Shown: in pieces, positions 43,501-53,500 of the stretch | How the letters are laid out: each line of letters starts with the position of its first letter | Numbering within the stretch: the first letter of the stretch is position 1 | Assembly: GCA_024697785.1 (NCBI GenBank) | Contig: JAILEU010000125.1 | Coordinates: forward strand, 1-54,100 | Origin: Bacteroidaceae bacterium | GTDB taxonomy: Bacteria > Bacteroidota > Bacteroidia > Bacteroidales > Bacteroidaceae | Direction: 5' to 3' | Length of the DNA: 54,100 bases | Notes under the pieces: model-generated | The model's input: the letters and a program-made list of their open reading frames with translations, nothing else | The model's database searches: none | What the model was told of the DNA's origin: nothing | Translations under genes and position numbers: made by a program

Positions 43501-45600
43501 GGAGGGGATGAGCTTCGTCAGGCTGACGGGGAGGTTCACCGTCACCTGCCCCTTGATGATGTCGTCGATGATGGGCGCCACCTCACGGGCATACTCGCAA
43601 TATTTGGCCATGTCCTGATTGTTCTCGATATAGTCGAACAGCTTGTCGCCGTAGGCCTCTGCCGTGCCGGCCCCGATGAGGTCGGCCAGGAAGAGGTCGT
43701 CGAACATGTCGTAGGGGATGTAGTCAGAGATGCTGCTCTCTTCCTCCTTGGCCGAGACCACCTCGCCGTCATAAACTATTTTGTCACTGTTGATATAGAG
43801 TTTGTCGAACGAGACGTTGATCTTGAAAGGCAGGTCGCCCATGGGTTTCCAGGTGATGTAGCCGCGTCCCTCGTAGTGGTCGCCATCGACGAGGTTAGCG
43901 TTCTCGATGGTCAAGGGGAACTGCCCGACCATGACTTCCAGGTCGCGGAGCTCCTTCTCGGTAAAGTTGGCCAGCGTGCGGTTGGTAATGCTCTTGCCTG
44001 CATCGGGGTCGCAGTCGATGAGCTTGCCCGTCTCGCCCGTCACGTACGATCCGCGATAGAGGTTGCGCTCGTCCTCATTGTCATAGCCGATGGAGCTTTC
44101 GTTCAGGCAGACGGGGACGACAGCCACGACAAGGTTGTCGTTAAGCTTCACCTTATCCTTGATGTCGCTCCAACGGAGGGTGTAGTTGGTTGCTGAGAGT
44201 GACTTCTCCTCAAACAGGGGCTTGCTGACCAGCATCGAGTCGATGCTCTGCGAGGCACGCTTCTTAAACAGCTGGACGGTATAGGTGAAGTTCATCGTCT
44301 CGTCGCCGCCGGACTTCTTCACAGGCTTTTCCCAGGCGAGCTTGATGTCGCCGTCGGCCTTGATGACATTGCCCTTGAACGGCGCCGGAGCCGTGAGTTT
44401 GGGAGGATAATAGACGTACTTCTTGTCGTCGTTCTTCTCGGGCTCCTTGTAGCCCGGGTCAACCTCGACCTTCTTGTCTTCTTCCTTCTTTTCTTCCTTG
44501 ATTTCCTCTTCCTCGCTCTCCTCCTCGTCGGGAACAACCACGGGCACGCTGCCTCCCTTATCGTAGGCATCCTGCTTGAGGCGGAAGACGAGCAGCTGGC
44601 TACGGCCGTTGTTCTCGATGGTGCTGTAGTCGGCGTTGGCCTTGTCCGTTACGGTGGGGGTGGCGGTGACGCGGGCCACGAAGTAGCCCGTGGGCGAGAA
44701 CTTCTTCATCTGGGTAACCTCGGCCTCGGAAATAATGCATTGCGGGGCAACGAGGTTCTTGACGGTCTTGGCAATGGTACCGGTTGCCACGGCCTCCTCG
44801 GCAGTGGTCTGAGCCGTTCCGATGGGGAAGATATCAAGCTGATATTTGTAGGAACGTACCTTGCCGCCACAGTTGATGACGGGCGCCGACCAGACGAACT
44901 GTGCCTTGGTGGGGTCGAGGATGGCGGGATGCCACTTGGCATCGTTGGCATCGGACACCACGCCGGGCGTCTCGGGCTTGGGCGTGCCGACCGCGTTCTG
45001 GCTCAGCTCGAGAGAGTTGTACAACGGGACAAGGATTTCAGGCGCCGAGGCGTTGTAGCAGACGCTGAACGTGCACTTGCCCTGCAGGGGGTCGCTGACC
45101 AGCTGGGGGTATTTGACAGCGGGGTCCCACTGATAGACCTTCACGTGAGCCTGATAGGTGCCTTCGGGCAGGAGGCCGATGACGCCGTTGTCGTAGAAGT
45201 CGCTCACCTCGGCACCCTTGAGGGTGATGTCCTTCGGCAGCAGCTGCCGGAACTGACCGAGCATCGTCACCTGGTCGATGGTGGTGAGACGGCCGGGGAC
45301 AAGGGTGATGGCCTTGTTGGGCTGGATATAATAGGGTGTTGTCACGCTGAGCTCACCGCCCGCCTGCTTCGAGACCTCCATGGTCAGGAAAACGTTCTGC
45401 ACCTCGCTGGACGTGTTGGTCAGCGAGACCTCGAAGTAGTTGCCGGGATTGCCGATGTAGTTCATCACCTGCGGAGGCATGGGATCCATCTTCGGACGGA
45501 GCAACACCTGCACGTCCTGGGCAACGGACACGTGGACCATTGAAACGAAGAAGGCTGCAACCGCAGCGGCTCTCTTTAACAAGAAGGACTTGGATTTCAT
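34561..45600 (-). CDS. Giant secreted protein, 3679 aa, TANFOR-like N-terminus and long helical region
   Basis: The largest gene in the window. Signal peptide 1-28. Residues about 28-190 resemble the TANFOR domain named from Tannerella forsythia (NYFEVSLTNTSSEVQNVFLTMEV, LPEGTYQAHVKVYQWDP, CTFSVC). An FN3-like part, a Glu/Lys-rich linker (about 353-390) and another FN3-like part (405-540) follow. About 560-1850 is a very long strand-rich stretch with recurring Gly/aromatic turns and paired Cys. About 2100-2946 is Ala/Asn/Tyr-rich and helical, with a roughly 150-residue internal duplication (near 2648 and 2801). About 2990-3080 is a Pro/Lys/Thr hinge, and 3080-3679 is rich in Tyr and Trp, ending NSFPVNWK with no sorting tail. 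GC falls sharply in the 3' half. The role is unknown; a long stalk or fibre is inferred. Confidence 0.85.
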   Translation of the reverse strand: MKSKSFLLKRAAAVAAFFVSMVHVSVAQDVQVLLRPKMDPMPPQVMNYIGNPGNYFEVSLTNTSSEVQNVFLTMEVSKQAGGELSVTTPYYIQPNKAITLVPGRLTTIDQVTMLGQFRQLLPKDITLKGAEVSDFYDNGVIGLLPEGTYQAHVKVYQWDPAVKYPQLVSDPLQGKCTFSVCYNASAPEILVPLYNSLELSQNAVGTPKPETPGVVSDANDAKWHPAILDPTKAQFVWSAPVINCGGKVRSYKYQLDIFPIGTAQTTAEEAVATGTIAKTVKNLVAPQCIISEAEVTQMKKFSPTGYFVARVTATPTVTDKANADYSTIENNGRSQLLVFRLKQDAYDKGGSVPVVVPDEEESEEEEIKEEKKEEDKKVEVDPGYKEPEKNDDKKYVYYPPKLTAPAPFKGNVIKADGDIKLAWEKPVKKSGGDETMNFTYTVQLFKKRASQSIDSMLVSKPLFEEKSLSATNYTLRWSDIKDKVKLNDNLVVAVVPVCLNESSIGYDNEDERNLYRGSYVTGETGKLIDCDPDAGKSITNRTLANFTEKELRDLEVMVGQFPLTIENANLVDGDHYEGRGYITWKPMGDLPFKINVSFDKLYINSDKIVYDGEVVSAKEEESSISDYIPYDMFDDLFLADLIGAGTAEAYGDKLFDYIENNQDMAKYCEYAREVAPIIDDIIKGQVTVNLPVSLTKLIPSCPVDIQIMSGRWSPTNASVSIIGMFSLPESSYTDSQVAVFGLPRLCIEPDSFVPTGATMALLSDVYIKDPSTQFVFTLKAPSDLQKMDDGCSISFTNKGFQELNFEADMEIPGLIKADEKGERLRGQRPHIDIKAKIKDWDNWIGQLKMDNFEVEEAPGFTFCPSGDGLIYDHSMTDNGKGFKFPEPIIPQGGIDKNLTPKTYDKTKVGITSDKENVKWQGLYLDKIGVWLPPIFKQGDGNNRIEVAMKQFLWDDSGASLTISAAGTNGGDLVGVETGKLGGWGISLHEVGVSVIQNDFGCAYFTGMVKAPLIGGKWNYSTSFDKIDKGAGGSDLRILFHMQPDGDPEFDFLLAKVSLDEKYTHLDVQYTNADKETKVELEMAGHITIAGTEEITKSLDIDISGVAFTGMRVANFEKPKDSNNKSDAQAMKFSHTFDPICEGPKCWFDMGTWGLASPSKKLGPFEFSLDNFGVDKKDDLVGVNIVGTVGLVGDVFSATAGVTIWAKVDLNKMDIDYEKTTLDKIGLSTEFGGCKVAGMLEFVDKEEGGQKVKGYAGTLEFNLPGGLFNMKAAGGFFTASDKDHGKFTSAYFLAEVGGAQGIPMGPVQLNNICGGFFFHTSLDMASVEANETDPSKWKTKVQYGTHGGMFGLGISTVGSDRGINAKVKMTVLYDAQRNKLSTFRMTGDIHALCVAPQSDDGMINGKCCIVYQNMPQNEGGKYFQLNITVDAGGDMDKLYEQFTGQKLQLPECLGDLQEMGDQGNKKSDLQDSKPKVSCGVNISLDFKITLKPDDCTDPKYKTKWHLYVGQPGDGTPSSMMKDRCSITFIDFMVGSKTGKVGAWCKQWANAYLCIGNELPNNGKLPPIPEEVQQFLYGKPKDSHITETGTNAAAVKEKQDAEKQKFESKGMKSGVMFGAQVGGEWGVRAVICYAQATLIAGFDVVLGQLEDRQCNGKPAGGKGGFYGQGQIYAMAKGEMGLIIDLWIYKGDWSLIDVGVGAILKGGFPNPSWLYGKVKATCKLFGGLIKFNGSLTFELGDVCIPDAGNPLDDIKIFEDMTPGQEYKGKNEKQAPGWNDEAISCFATSGFTTNMKIGTRLDLVDENTANRMAGKDGDPASYAANAMRSYKFYLRPTGTFESWPNTNMNNSEKRTDYFNYRSSNQEAYTYVIAGGMLEQNRYYRVTQMGYCKEIRNGKEVDPVYNDESTNYKNVSRPWNDTIVRYFHTGALPNNLMEGDQIAMTLPQQAGGRRFYRNELENPQIHMKVDRTKAGDDIFNTSKYKLMARFEKKVNGNWVPVDAVVRVDTYKSGKDYYYVDENGKVDYTIKVNSLGQVIETQVDPFVQHDNQGDYYTYQNKTFRYYGVNRERVQRFTAILSNAMTSAAQIVGASKAANYFPLKWIPTGFNSLEKAIEYYQAMINSESSSLKSKLSSVTSSLTSLKSDLTDAMKNYYYPSPKDADIRYVYQGASNIPNNSKQIQNKAKENKESMQNTFEAMQRCLNDGEIRQGNKKIYDNRHQMPLYHYEQYIDTYDKKMNEAWSSLHSGFTSFPTTVELNELKALYLQLKDPYSKIKADYESAKTISTVRDNAKKSFDNAKNNYCKDIRNPKNSLTLKKSRLNSMNGFLKGQFDSYRKQVGIYPEYYMSKEVIQLCDDYADSLKAMTNFVAHVENTQKVNIVATRLENLLKAVNSYMDKTPEVSRSYSYVKSNYYNPAISAFAEAEKATNNGSEFERAKKAYNAIESAIFASEKLTLEYAKEKKNASSVAFTVARTAASDAMKAASATATEMGKTSSTNDNAAKVQDLRVKEENAYAFAYNKANDVADIAADVQRYTARHTGEMNKTAGADQMRQIVKDCRTNADAAMENYRNAVNSAVGYRVKAFALKAMSSFTSMRNRITGMMSRGSSVQLETDYDVVKKYSTEIDQALASANEIKSDHIYTYMIRDIKKLVDSHFKNAAYYLRHPNNSTEASYVANYLNGAASTARSFAASSDASLQDETYANLMASYAEAASNMLKDYADKRSASYKKNLDKLATNRSTVSNKFYNMRYYTGLMLTENNQNSLDSRFNQVKSLYEDIKKLAEESKGIADSHLNYVQIQDEKVLAGHYYNAANNLRYRKSSHGSYMVNVATYLCNVAENARKNASATASNVQDYDYASRMATIAEDANKHIKGYTYNAKLTSAQRSSINGDKSRTNTAASSARTAANNKKGKRYQAPSTSMYEDKVKSAADHAKKAREAANGKKGKHLTMTTLPTMLNGAEEVAPVYAAATFRSTVPGVAEAFELMASENPSALSTPSTPETPKKPETPDGPAGAAVVAKVAGMMNASMPKPKPKPTIPAGSVINSASAMLNGGTYPSFSTAGEASVTPEPPATPAVSSVPANDPYSAANNILSNAYFKAGKTTNVSSGTSGATMHVDTKSLENSKLATIPVAFKKSGDYHWLELSLDIYKSAYEGKPNDFKTYPHRVIIMQVDQKKFDNAMLEAQKEVETSTEEAELKGKAEEYLTATGKDGTEGNGDTYSLQAFMANFYKEMEQKGLMENEGEAEKMKLKKQNINLTTFASEIYTWNLDFSTYLIQRDFNEWAKNRMKADGTSSSGSYDILDSKLEGMRPTKFTYNNTSYDPKTLATKTDIDLLNNTAYYLYDPYVWLAYMGGYALFNGREVSSKSGYWDKGFSSPASLKISFPERSGWYRGRANGSNIVEHTIGYTNRGKYANVTYQSGSAKYNYRYEMYKGDDGKYYYSEPKSLAKYRTSAVSYSYNEASNFIKAVAVGYNTPSYNDCLYKNIGKSSSYQSIYTSIDAIKEMLTDMHTLENDIRKFYYLLWDKSKSTIKTTFNDWKTCNTQLGGTYIKCPAIQVGFLYQAEWMVDRGKGDWDDYFPGYPSNSRFFYGPDQVALGITSYSKGGWSNMNFRFKYDWYCNNLKSVTHEYYRCNGYNIKTREYTVRTNPSKYTYTTVWETPLKNYTSSWTWYLGNSFPVNWK

Positions 45601-45701
45601 ATCGCGATTCTCTTTTTATTCAAAAATTCCAAACGTTCAAAACTCTATTTCCAAAAGTTCACTTTCAACTTTCAAAAGTTACGAAAACACATACCGTCAA
45701 A

Positions 45702-47501
45702 CTATTTCAGATTGTACTTTTGGGCGTTCTGCTGGGTGGCTTCTTCTTTTTCCTTGTGCTTAATCTCAAGGAGGCTGAAGGTGTAGTTGTAGTTGAGGCT
45801 GCAAGAGAGGTCGTAGCCTTTGTAGCGCTCATACTCGGCCACCTCTTCAGCATTCACGATGTTGAGGTTGTTGAAGCGGTTGTAGCCTGCCGTAAAGGAG
45901 AAGACATGCACCTCCTTAAGGGTATAGCCGAGGCTGAGGTCGGCACCGTAGGACATGTTGCGTCCTTGGCCGATGATGTTGTTCAGGGCGAACGAGAAGT
46001 TGAGGCTGGCCTGCAGGGCATCGTCCTCGAGGAACGAGCGGCTGGTGCCAAGCGATACGGCATCGGTGCTGTACTTCATGCCGTAGCCTACGCTCTGCTG
46101 GTGACTGTAGTTCGACGCCAGGTTGAGGCCCCAGCTGGAGATGCCTAAGCTATAGCCCAAACCGGCAGCCAGCGTCATGACGTCGGTGCTGATGCCATCT
46201 TTGCCCTTGTTGGTGAAGGGATTGAGGTCTTTGTTGAGCGTATAGCTGAAACTGGGCGAGAGATTGTGCGTCAGGGCTTCGCCGCCGAAGGAGATGGCGG
46301 GCGAGAGGAACAGGTTGTGCATGATGCGGTTGACACGTGTGCTGTCCAGCACATGCGCTGTGCCGTCGGACTGCATCTGGCGGTAGCCGCTATAGCCCGT
46401 GTTGAGCGAGAAATGCTGGCCGAGGCTGAAGCCCATGTTGCCGTTATAGACATAACCCGATGTGGTATATTCCTGTTGCTTGCTGAGGTTGTCGGCCTGG
46501 CCGCTGAAACTGCCCGAGAGGGAGAGGAACTTGAACAGCATGGTGCTGAGCGAGACACCAAGCGAATGGAGATTGTTGGAGAGGTACGAAACACCCAGTG
46601 ACTTATACTGCGGCTGAATCATCTTGTACGTCAGAGCGGCATTGACGCCCAGCACGTTGAGGTTGAGGCTGACGTCGCCGGCAAAACGGGCCAGCGAGCT
46701 GTAGCGGGCAGCGAAGATCTTGTCCCAACGCATCAGCTGCTCGACCTTGAGGGTGTCGGCCGTGACATCGTCTGAGAAGACGGACCCCGCCACATTAGCC
46801 TGCAACGACATCCAGCTGCCTAACGACAGACGGCCCTTGGCTCCGACCACGAGGTCCTCGGCGGCGGGGGTTGTCAGCCGCCAGGCATCGTAGAGCGACG
46901 ACAGCTTATCCTCGGCACGCAGGAAGTAGAGGTCGATGTAGTTGCTCGACGAGCCGACGCCCACCTTGCCGCCCCAGCCGGTACGCTGATACTGCGGGGT
47001 GCGGGCATTGGGGTTCTCGGGGTCGTCGTTCACCGCCTTACGTAGGATGCCGTAGAAGCCTCCCGCGCGTAAGTGCTGGCTGTTGTACTCAATGCCGACG
47101 CCATTGAAGGGCATCGCCATGACGTAGTTCGAAAACGACATGGAACGCTGTCCCAGGTGGAGCGTCCAGTTCTTGTACGTCGGGCTGGCATTGAACGAAA
47201 AGTGAGGATAGCTGAACGAGAAGTTGCCATTCGTCGCATAATAGACCGAGAATGGCATCGAAAAGCCATAAACACTGATGTTCATGCTCGCGTAGAACGT
47301 ACTGCTGAACGGTGTAGCATAGCTGCTACCCATCGACGAGTGGTAGAACGTGTTGTTCGTTCCCACGGCACCGGTGATGATGAGAGGGTCGCTCTTTGCG
47401 ATCTGAGCAATGTCCTGCGCACGGGCTGTTGTAACTGCTGCGCCCAGACCGGCAGTCAGCAGCCACAGCGTCCAAACCTTTTTAGTGATATACCTCTTCA
47501 T
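45702..47501 (-). CDS. Outer-membrane beta-barrel protein of the surface cluster
   Basis: A 599-residue protein with signal peptide (TAGLGAAVTTARAQ). The mature part begins DPLIITGAVGTNNTFYHSSM and continues as dense alternating strands rich in Tyr, Phe, Ser and Gly (SVYGFSMPFSVYYATNGNFSFSYPHFSFNASPTYKNW), with LHLGQRSMSFSNYVMAMPFNGVGIEY as the most distinctive stretch. This fits a 16-20-strand outer-membrane barrel. I recall similar proteins beside Ig- or TANFOR-type giants in other Bacteroidetes but cannot verify it here. The end (LEIKHKEKEEATQQNAQKYNLK) is a charged tail after the barrel. It starts 19 bases after the Ig-repeat gene stop and ends 101 bases before the giant gene. A role as anchor or export pore for its neighbours is inference. 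Confidence 0.8.
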   Translation of the reverse strand: MKRYITKKVWTLWLLTAGLGAAVTTARAQDIAQIAKSDPLIITGAVGTNNTFYHSSMGSSYATPFSSTFYASMNISVYGFSMPFSVYYATNGNFSFSYPHFSFNASPTYKNWTLHLGQRSMSFSNYVMAMPFNGVGIEYNSQHLRAGGFYGILRKAVNDDPENPNARTPQYQRTGWGGKVGVGSSSNYIDLYFLRAEDKLSSLYDAWRLTTPAAEDLVVGAKGRLSLGSWMSLQANVAGSVFSDDVTADTLKVEQLMRWDKIFAARYSSLARFAGDVSLNLNVLGVNAALTYKMIQPQYKSLGVSYLSNNLHSLGVSLSTMLFKFLSLSGSFSGQADNLSKQQEYTTSGYVYNGNMGFSLGQHFSLNTGYSGYRQMQSDGTAHVLDSTRVNRIMHNLFLSPAISFGGEALTHNLSPSFSYTLNKDLNPFTNKGKDGISTDVMTLAAGLGYSLGISSWGLNLASNYSHQQSVGYGMKYSTDAVSLGTSRSFLEDDALQASLNFSFALNNIIGQGRNMSYGADLSLGYTLKEVHVFSFTAGYNRFNNLNIVNAEEVAEYERYKGYDLSCSLNYNYTFSLLEIKHKEKEEATQQNAQKYNLK

Positions 47502-47520
47502 AGGGACAATCGTTTATGGT

Positions 47521-50500
47521 TTACTTAATGATTTTCTTTTCTCCTTGGATAATGTACACGCCCTTTTCAGGATTCAGCACACGGCGGCCTTGCAGGTCGT
47601 GGATGGTGCGCTCTGAGGCATCGCCGTCGGCCATCTGCAGGTTGGGGATAGCCGTGGTGCGCTCGCCCACCTTCAGGCGGAGCGGAGTCTTGATGCTGCC
47701 GGCCTTGTCGCTGAACGAGAGGCTGCCCTGCACCGTCCAGTAGTCGCCCGACTGCTCGTCGTAGAGAACGAACGAGACGGACTCGCCTGCGGCGCCATGG
47801 ACGGTGATGAAGTAGCGGCCGTCGGCATACTGGCCCTGACCGCGGCACTCGCCATCGACGAAGGCGCCGACCGTGCAGTTCTCGGGGAAGTCGATGCCGT
47901 CGAAGGCGGCCACAACGGTCATGTTGTCGGCAAAGGCACGGGCATCGTAGTCCCAGACGCGGCGGCCGTCGCGACGGCCGTTGGCGCCCGCCTGCCCGCC
48001 ATCCTGTGCGGGCAGCTTCTGGCCAAGGGCGTCATAGCCCTTCCATGCCACAGCGCTGCGGCCTTCGGCATTGCGGAAGTACATCAGTCCGGCTGTGGGC
48101 TGCAGGCGGGTGAGGGTGCCGCTCCACTTGCCATCGCTGAACTCGGCGAAGCCGTCCTGTGCAACAATCCGGTCGCCCTCAACGGCAGCGTCAAAGACGC
48201 CAGCCTTGGCAAGCTCAGCAGGTGTGTAGGCATATTCGTAGGGATAGGCCAGCCATGTCCAACCAGCGTTGATGGAAGCCGACCCGCCATCATACCTATT
48301 TATATTATATAGGACGAGGTTGTTCGTAGGATCAGCATTGAAGTGGAACTGGTACATCTTGGCCGACGTGAGTCCGGAGAAGTCGCCAAAGTAGCCCATG
48401 TCGGGATCTTTGTAGAGCAGGGCATCGGAGCTGCGGACTTCCTGCAGCGCATCGCCGAACGTCTTGCCCATGTCATCCAGCTCAACCTTGGCGAGACCCG
48501 CCGCGGCATAGTCGGCATACGGGGTACTGATCCAGTTCCATCCCTTCGCGAAGGAGAAATCCGCACCGACATTGACACTGACACTTCCCATCTTCTTTCC
48601 GTCGTAGAGAACGTCGAAGGCGTTGATGCCCCACACGTAGGCAGCATTGATGACCGCTTCGTACTGGCCATCCTGCTCGCGAACGTTGACATCAAGGTAA
48701 CGCCAGTCTTTTCCCTGACCGTAGATGTCGCTCACGGCCACGGAGAACTTCGACACATCGACCGTTGCATCGGCGGGGATGGGCGTCAACTTGATAACCT
48801 CTGCGCCGCTATCCTTCGTCATGGAAACGGCGTCAGCCATATCGAAACCGGTGACGGGGATGATGCCTGCCACAACGACGACGCTGACGCGAGCCGAGAC
48901 GTCGGGATTGTCGGCGGACGTCACGGTGAGCGTTGCCTCGCCGAGGCTGATGCCGGTCACCGACCAGACACCGTCCTTTTCAGCAACTGTTGCCACTGAA
49001 GTGTTGGAGGATGTCCAGACCACACGCTGATTATAAGCGTCAGCAGGTGTAACCGTCACATAGCCATCAAGCACAACCGTCTCGTCCTTCGTCACCGACA
49101 GCGGCTCATCGCCCAGCTCGTCGGACAGGACGATGCCGGACACGTGGGTACGGACGGTCACGGTCAGCACGGCGCGGACAGCCATCGCCTCGCCATCAGC
49201 ATCGTAGGCCTGAGCAACAATCTGATAGTCGCCTGCGGCCACAGAGGGACGAACCTTCATGACGCCCGACATGAGTTCGAACACAGCCTCGTCGTACGTC
49301 AGCTTCACGCTATAGAAATTAGCATTGGCGGGAGTGGGCGTCCAAGTGACGTTGACCTCTTCGCCGGCAAACACGGTCTGGGACGGTGCGGCGAAGGCCA
49401 GGCCTGTCAGCGGGATGACCTCCTCGGCAACCGTGATCTGCAGCGTGGCCGTAACCTCGGGACGGTCGTTGGAACGAACCGTCAGCGTTACCTCGCCAAC
49501 GCCTACGGCTGTAGCTGTGTATGCACCGGGGGTACCCTCGATCTTGACCACAGACTCATCGGAACTCGTCCACGTCAGACTCTTGTCTGCAGCCTGCTCA
49601 GGAACAACGGCCTTCACATAGGTATCGGGGTTGAACGTATCGCCAGGCTTAAGCGCAAGCGTGGAGGTGGTGAGCGTAATGGCGGTCACATGATAAGGAA
49701 CGGTGACGGTGATGGTCGCCACGTAGCCACCCTCGTGCGTCCGGCCAGTCAGTACGGCATTGCCGGAGCCTTTAGCCATGGCAGCCCAGCCGCCTTCGGC
49801 GGTTTCGGTCACAGCTACAACGGACTCGTCGGAGCTGCTCCAGCGAATCTGGGTGTCGGTAGCGTCGGCGGGCGTGAAGGTGCAGCTGAGATCGACGCTG
49901 CTGCCCACCTCGACGGTCTGCTGCGGATGATCGGCAACGACGCCCTCGAGCGGGACGATGACCACGACAGTCATCACGGCCTTCGCCTCGGGATTGTCGA
50001 GGGAGGTGACCGTCAGCGTCGCTGTGCCACCGGCAAGGGCGCTGGCCGTCCACGAGCCACCCTCTTCACGGAGAGCAACGACGGAGGCATCGGACGATGT
50101 CCACTGGAGACGTCGGTCGGCCGCATCTTCGGGCGTGAACTTCACGAAACCATCCATCTTCGTCGTCTGGCCCTTCTTCAAGGTCAGGGTCTGCTCGGTG
50201 AGCGTGATGGACGAGACATGTTTCTTGATCGTCACCTTCAGCGTGGCGGTGATGCCCAGCTCCTTACCATCGAGCCCAAATGCGCGGGCCGTAATCGTAT
50301 AATCGCCGGCAGGAGCATCAGCAGCAACCTGCAGCTTGCCCTGAGCGGAGGGGAGAATAGTGAAGACATCCTGGTTGAACTCCAGATTGACGATGTAGTT
50401 GGCTGCATTGGCGGGAGTGGCTGTCCACGTGCCATCGATCTGTTCGCCGGCATAGACCGTCTGTACAGGAGTGTTGAAGGAGAGGCCTTCGAGCTTGATG

Positions 50501-53500
50501 ACCTCTGCCGCTACCTTTATCGAAACAGTGGCCTTGATGCTGGGATTGTCGGTAGAAACAATCTCCACCGACGTCTCGCCAGCAGAAAGGGCCGCCAGAC
50601 GGTAGAGGCCATTGGCATCCTTGGAAACGGACACCACGGCGGGGTTGGCGGACTGGACCGTATAGCCCTTGTCGGCAGCGTCGGCGGGCAAAACCTTGAT
50701 GTAATCATCCAGAGTGACCACATCGCCGATGGCCAGCGTCAGCACACCGGCCAGCGACACCTCAATCTTTTCAACATGCCTCTTGACCGTTACCTTCAAT
50801 TCGGCTGCTATACCCAGAGGAGTGCCATCCTTGCTGTAAGCAACGGCCTTGACCACATAGTCGCCAGCCGGAGCCTGCATGTTGACCGCCAGCGAGTGCT
50901 GCACGGTTGTTGACAGCGTAAACACATTCGGGTCGTATTCGAGCTTGACCTCATAGGAGAGGGCATCGGCGGGCGTAGGCGTCCAGGCAACATCGACCAG
51001 TTCGCCGGCGAAGACGGTCTGCACGGGATTGACGAAGGCAAGACCTTCAAGAGGTACAGCCACCTTCACCGTCATCTTAGCCGTAGCCTTCGGGTTGTCG
51101 GCCGAAGTCGCCGTCAGCACAGCGTCGCCACCGGCATGGGCAATGACGGTCCACGTACCACCGGCTTCGGAAGCAGAAGCAATGGACGGGTCGGAAGATG
51201 TCCAGCGGACGGCCTTGTCGTGGGCGTCGGCAGGCGTAATCTTCACATAGCCATCGAGGGCTGCAGAGGCTCCCTTCATCAGCGACAGCGTCTGCTGCGT
51301 CAACGACAGGGCATCGACATGAGCCCACACCGTCACAGCGATGGTAGCTGTCTTATGACCAGGCGTTGTGGTCACGGTCAGCACGGCCTTACCGCTCTTC
51401 AGAGCGTTGGCCGTCCACGTGCCGTTCGACGACTTCTTAACCTCAACAACGGAGGAATTGTCGCTCGTCCACTCGACGGCGACAGAGCCGGCATCGGCAG
51501 AGTTGATGGTATAGCTCAGGTCAATCAGGCCACCCGGATAGAGCGACTGCACGGGATTCTTCACGCTGATACCGCCTACGGCAGCCTCGACCGTCACGGT
51601 GAGCGTAGCCTTCACAGCGGGATTATCGACCGACGCGGCCGTCAGCGTAGCCGTACCCACAGCAAGGGTGGTTGCTGTGTAAGCGCCGGGCTTACCTTCA
51701 ATCTTAACAACGGAGGGATTGGACGATGTCCACGTCAGGCTCTTATCCACCACCTCCTTAGGCTCGACAGCATGGACAAAGTCATCGGGATTGAAGACGG
51801 CACCGGGGTTACGGACAATCTGCTGGGCAGACAGGAGAATGCGCGTCACGTGATAGGGAACGGTCACCATGACGGTAGCCGTATGTCCGCCATCGTCGGA
51901 CTTAGCCGTCAGCAGAGCCGAGCCGGAAGCCTTGGCCACGGCCGTCCAGACGCCTTCAGCGCTCTTAGAAACGGCAACGACCGTCGGTTCGGACGATGTC
52001 CACGTGACCGTCTGACGGCTGGCATCGGAGGGACTGAACGTGAGGGTGAGGTCAACGGCAGCGTTCACCTCGACCGTCTGGCGGGGGTTGACAGCTGTGA
52101 TGCCCTCCAACGGGACGGTTACCGTCACAGCCAGCTGGGCTACGGCCTTCGGATTATCCTCAGAGGCAACCGTCAGCACAGCCTCGCCACCGGCAAGCGC
52201 TTTCACGGACCATGAGCCGTCGGCGTAAGCTACCGCGGCGACGGACGGGTTGGAAGAGGTCCACGTCACGGTCTTGTCATGAGCATCGGCGGGAGTAATC
52301 GTCACCATCTTATCAAGCACAGCACTCTGACCCTTCGTTAGGGCGAGTGTCTGTTCGGTCAGGGACAGGGCATCGACGTGCGACCATACCGTCACACGGA
52401 TTGTGGCCGTCTTGTCGCCGGGCGTGGTCTTAACGGTCAGCGTGGCCGTGCCGCTCTTCAGGGCAGTGGCTGTCCACTGGCCGTCGTTACCCTTCGTGAC
52501 GCTCACCACATCGGTGTTGCTGCTGGTCCATGTCACGCTGAACGACGAGGGATCGTCGGTATCGATGGTGTAGCTCAAGTCAAGGGCACCACCGGGATAG
52601 ACGGACTGTATGGGGCTGGTGACGCTGATGCCACCGGCAACGGCGCTGACGACAACCTTCAACGTCTGCGTCAGCTGAGGATTGTCAACCGAGTAGGCCG
52701 TGAGCGTGTACTCGCCAACGGCATTGGCCGTGACAATCCACTTGCCGTCATGCTGGGCCACGGAAACGCCCTTCTCGCCATCGGCTGTGCGCCAGGAGAT
52801 GCTCTTGTCGGAGGCATCGGCAGGGAGCACTTCGCCCACATAATCATCGAGCGTTGCAGCAGCGCCCTTATCCAGCGTCAGCGTCTGGGTCGTAAGCTTG
52901 AAGCTCGTCACATGAGCCTTCACCTCGACGGCCATCGTCGCCGTGAAGCCACCTTCGAGCGTCTTCACCGTAAGCGTGGCGCTGCCGACCTTCTTCGGCG
53001 TGGCCACCCAGGCGCCGGTGGTGGCGTTCTGGCTTACGGCAACTACCGATTCGTCGGAACTTGACCAAGCAACGGCAGCATTCGTAGCATCGGAGGGAGT
53101 GATGGTGTACATCGCCTTCGTCAGTGCAAGGGGCTCTGTTCCAAGCCAGAGCGTCTGCTTGGCGTATTCACTCTTGATGGTTATACCGCTGACGGCCACG
53201 GTGACGGTCACCTTCAATTCGGCCGAGAGTGCGGGGTTATCAACGGAGGTTACCTTGAGCGTCGTTTCGCCAGCCGAGATACCCGTCACGGACCAGGTGC
53301 CTTCTTTTTCGGTAACCACAGCAATGTGCTCGTCCGAGGATGTCCACGTGAGCTTCTTGTCGTATGCGGTTGACGGGGTAACGGTCACGAAACCGTCTAA
53401 GGAGACAGACGTTCCCTTGAGCAGCGTCAGAGGCTTCTGGGCATATTCATCGGAAATGGAAAGGGCTGAGACATGAACTTTGACCGTAACCTTCATCTCA

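Noticed and set aside
42982-44196. 404-codon plus-strand open frame inside the giant gene
   Set aside because: Antisense frame in the GC-rich half of the giant gene; Val/Leu/Asp/Glu-rich composition typical of such shadows and no promoter.
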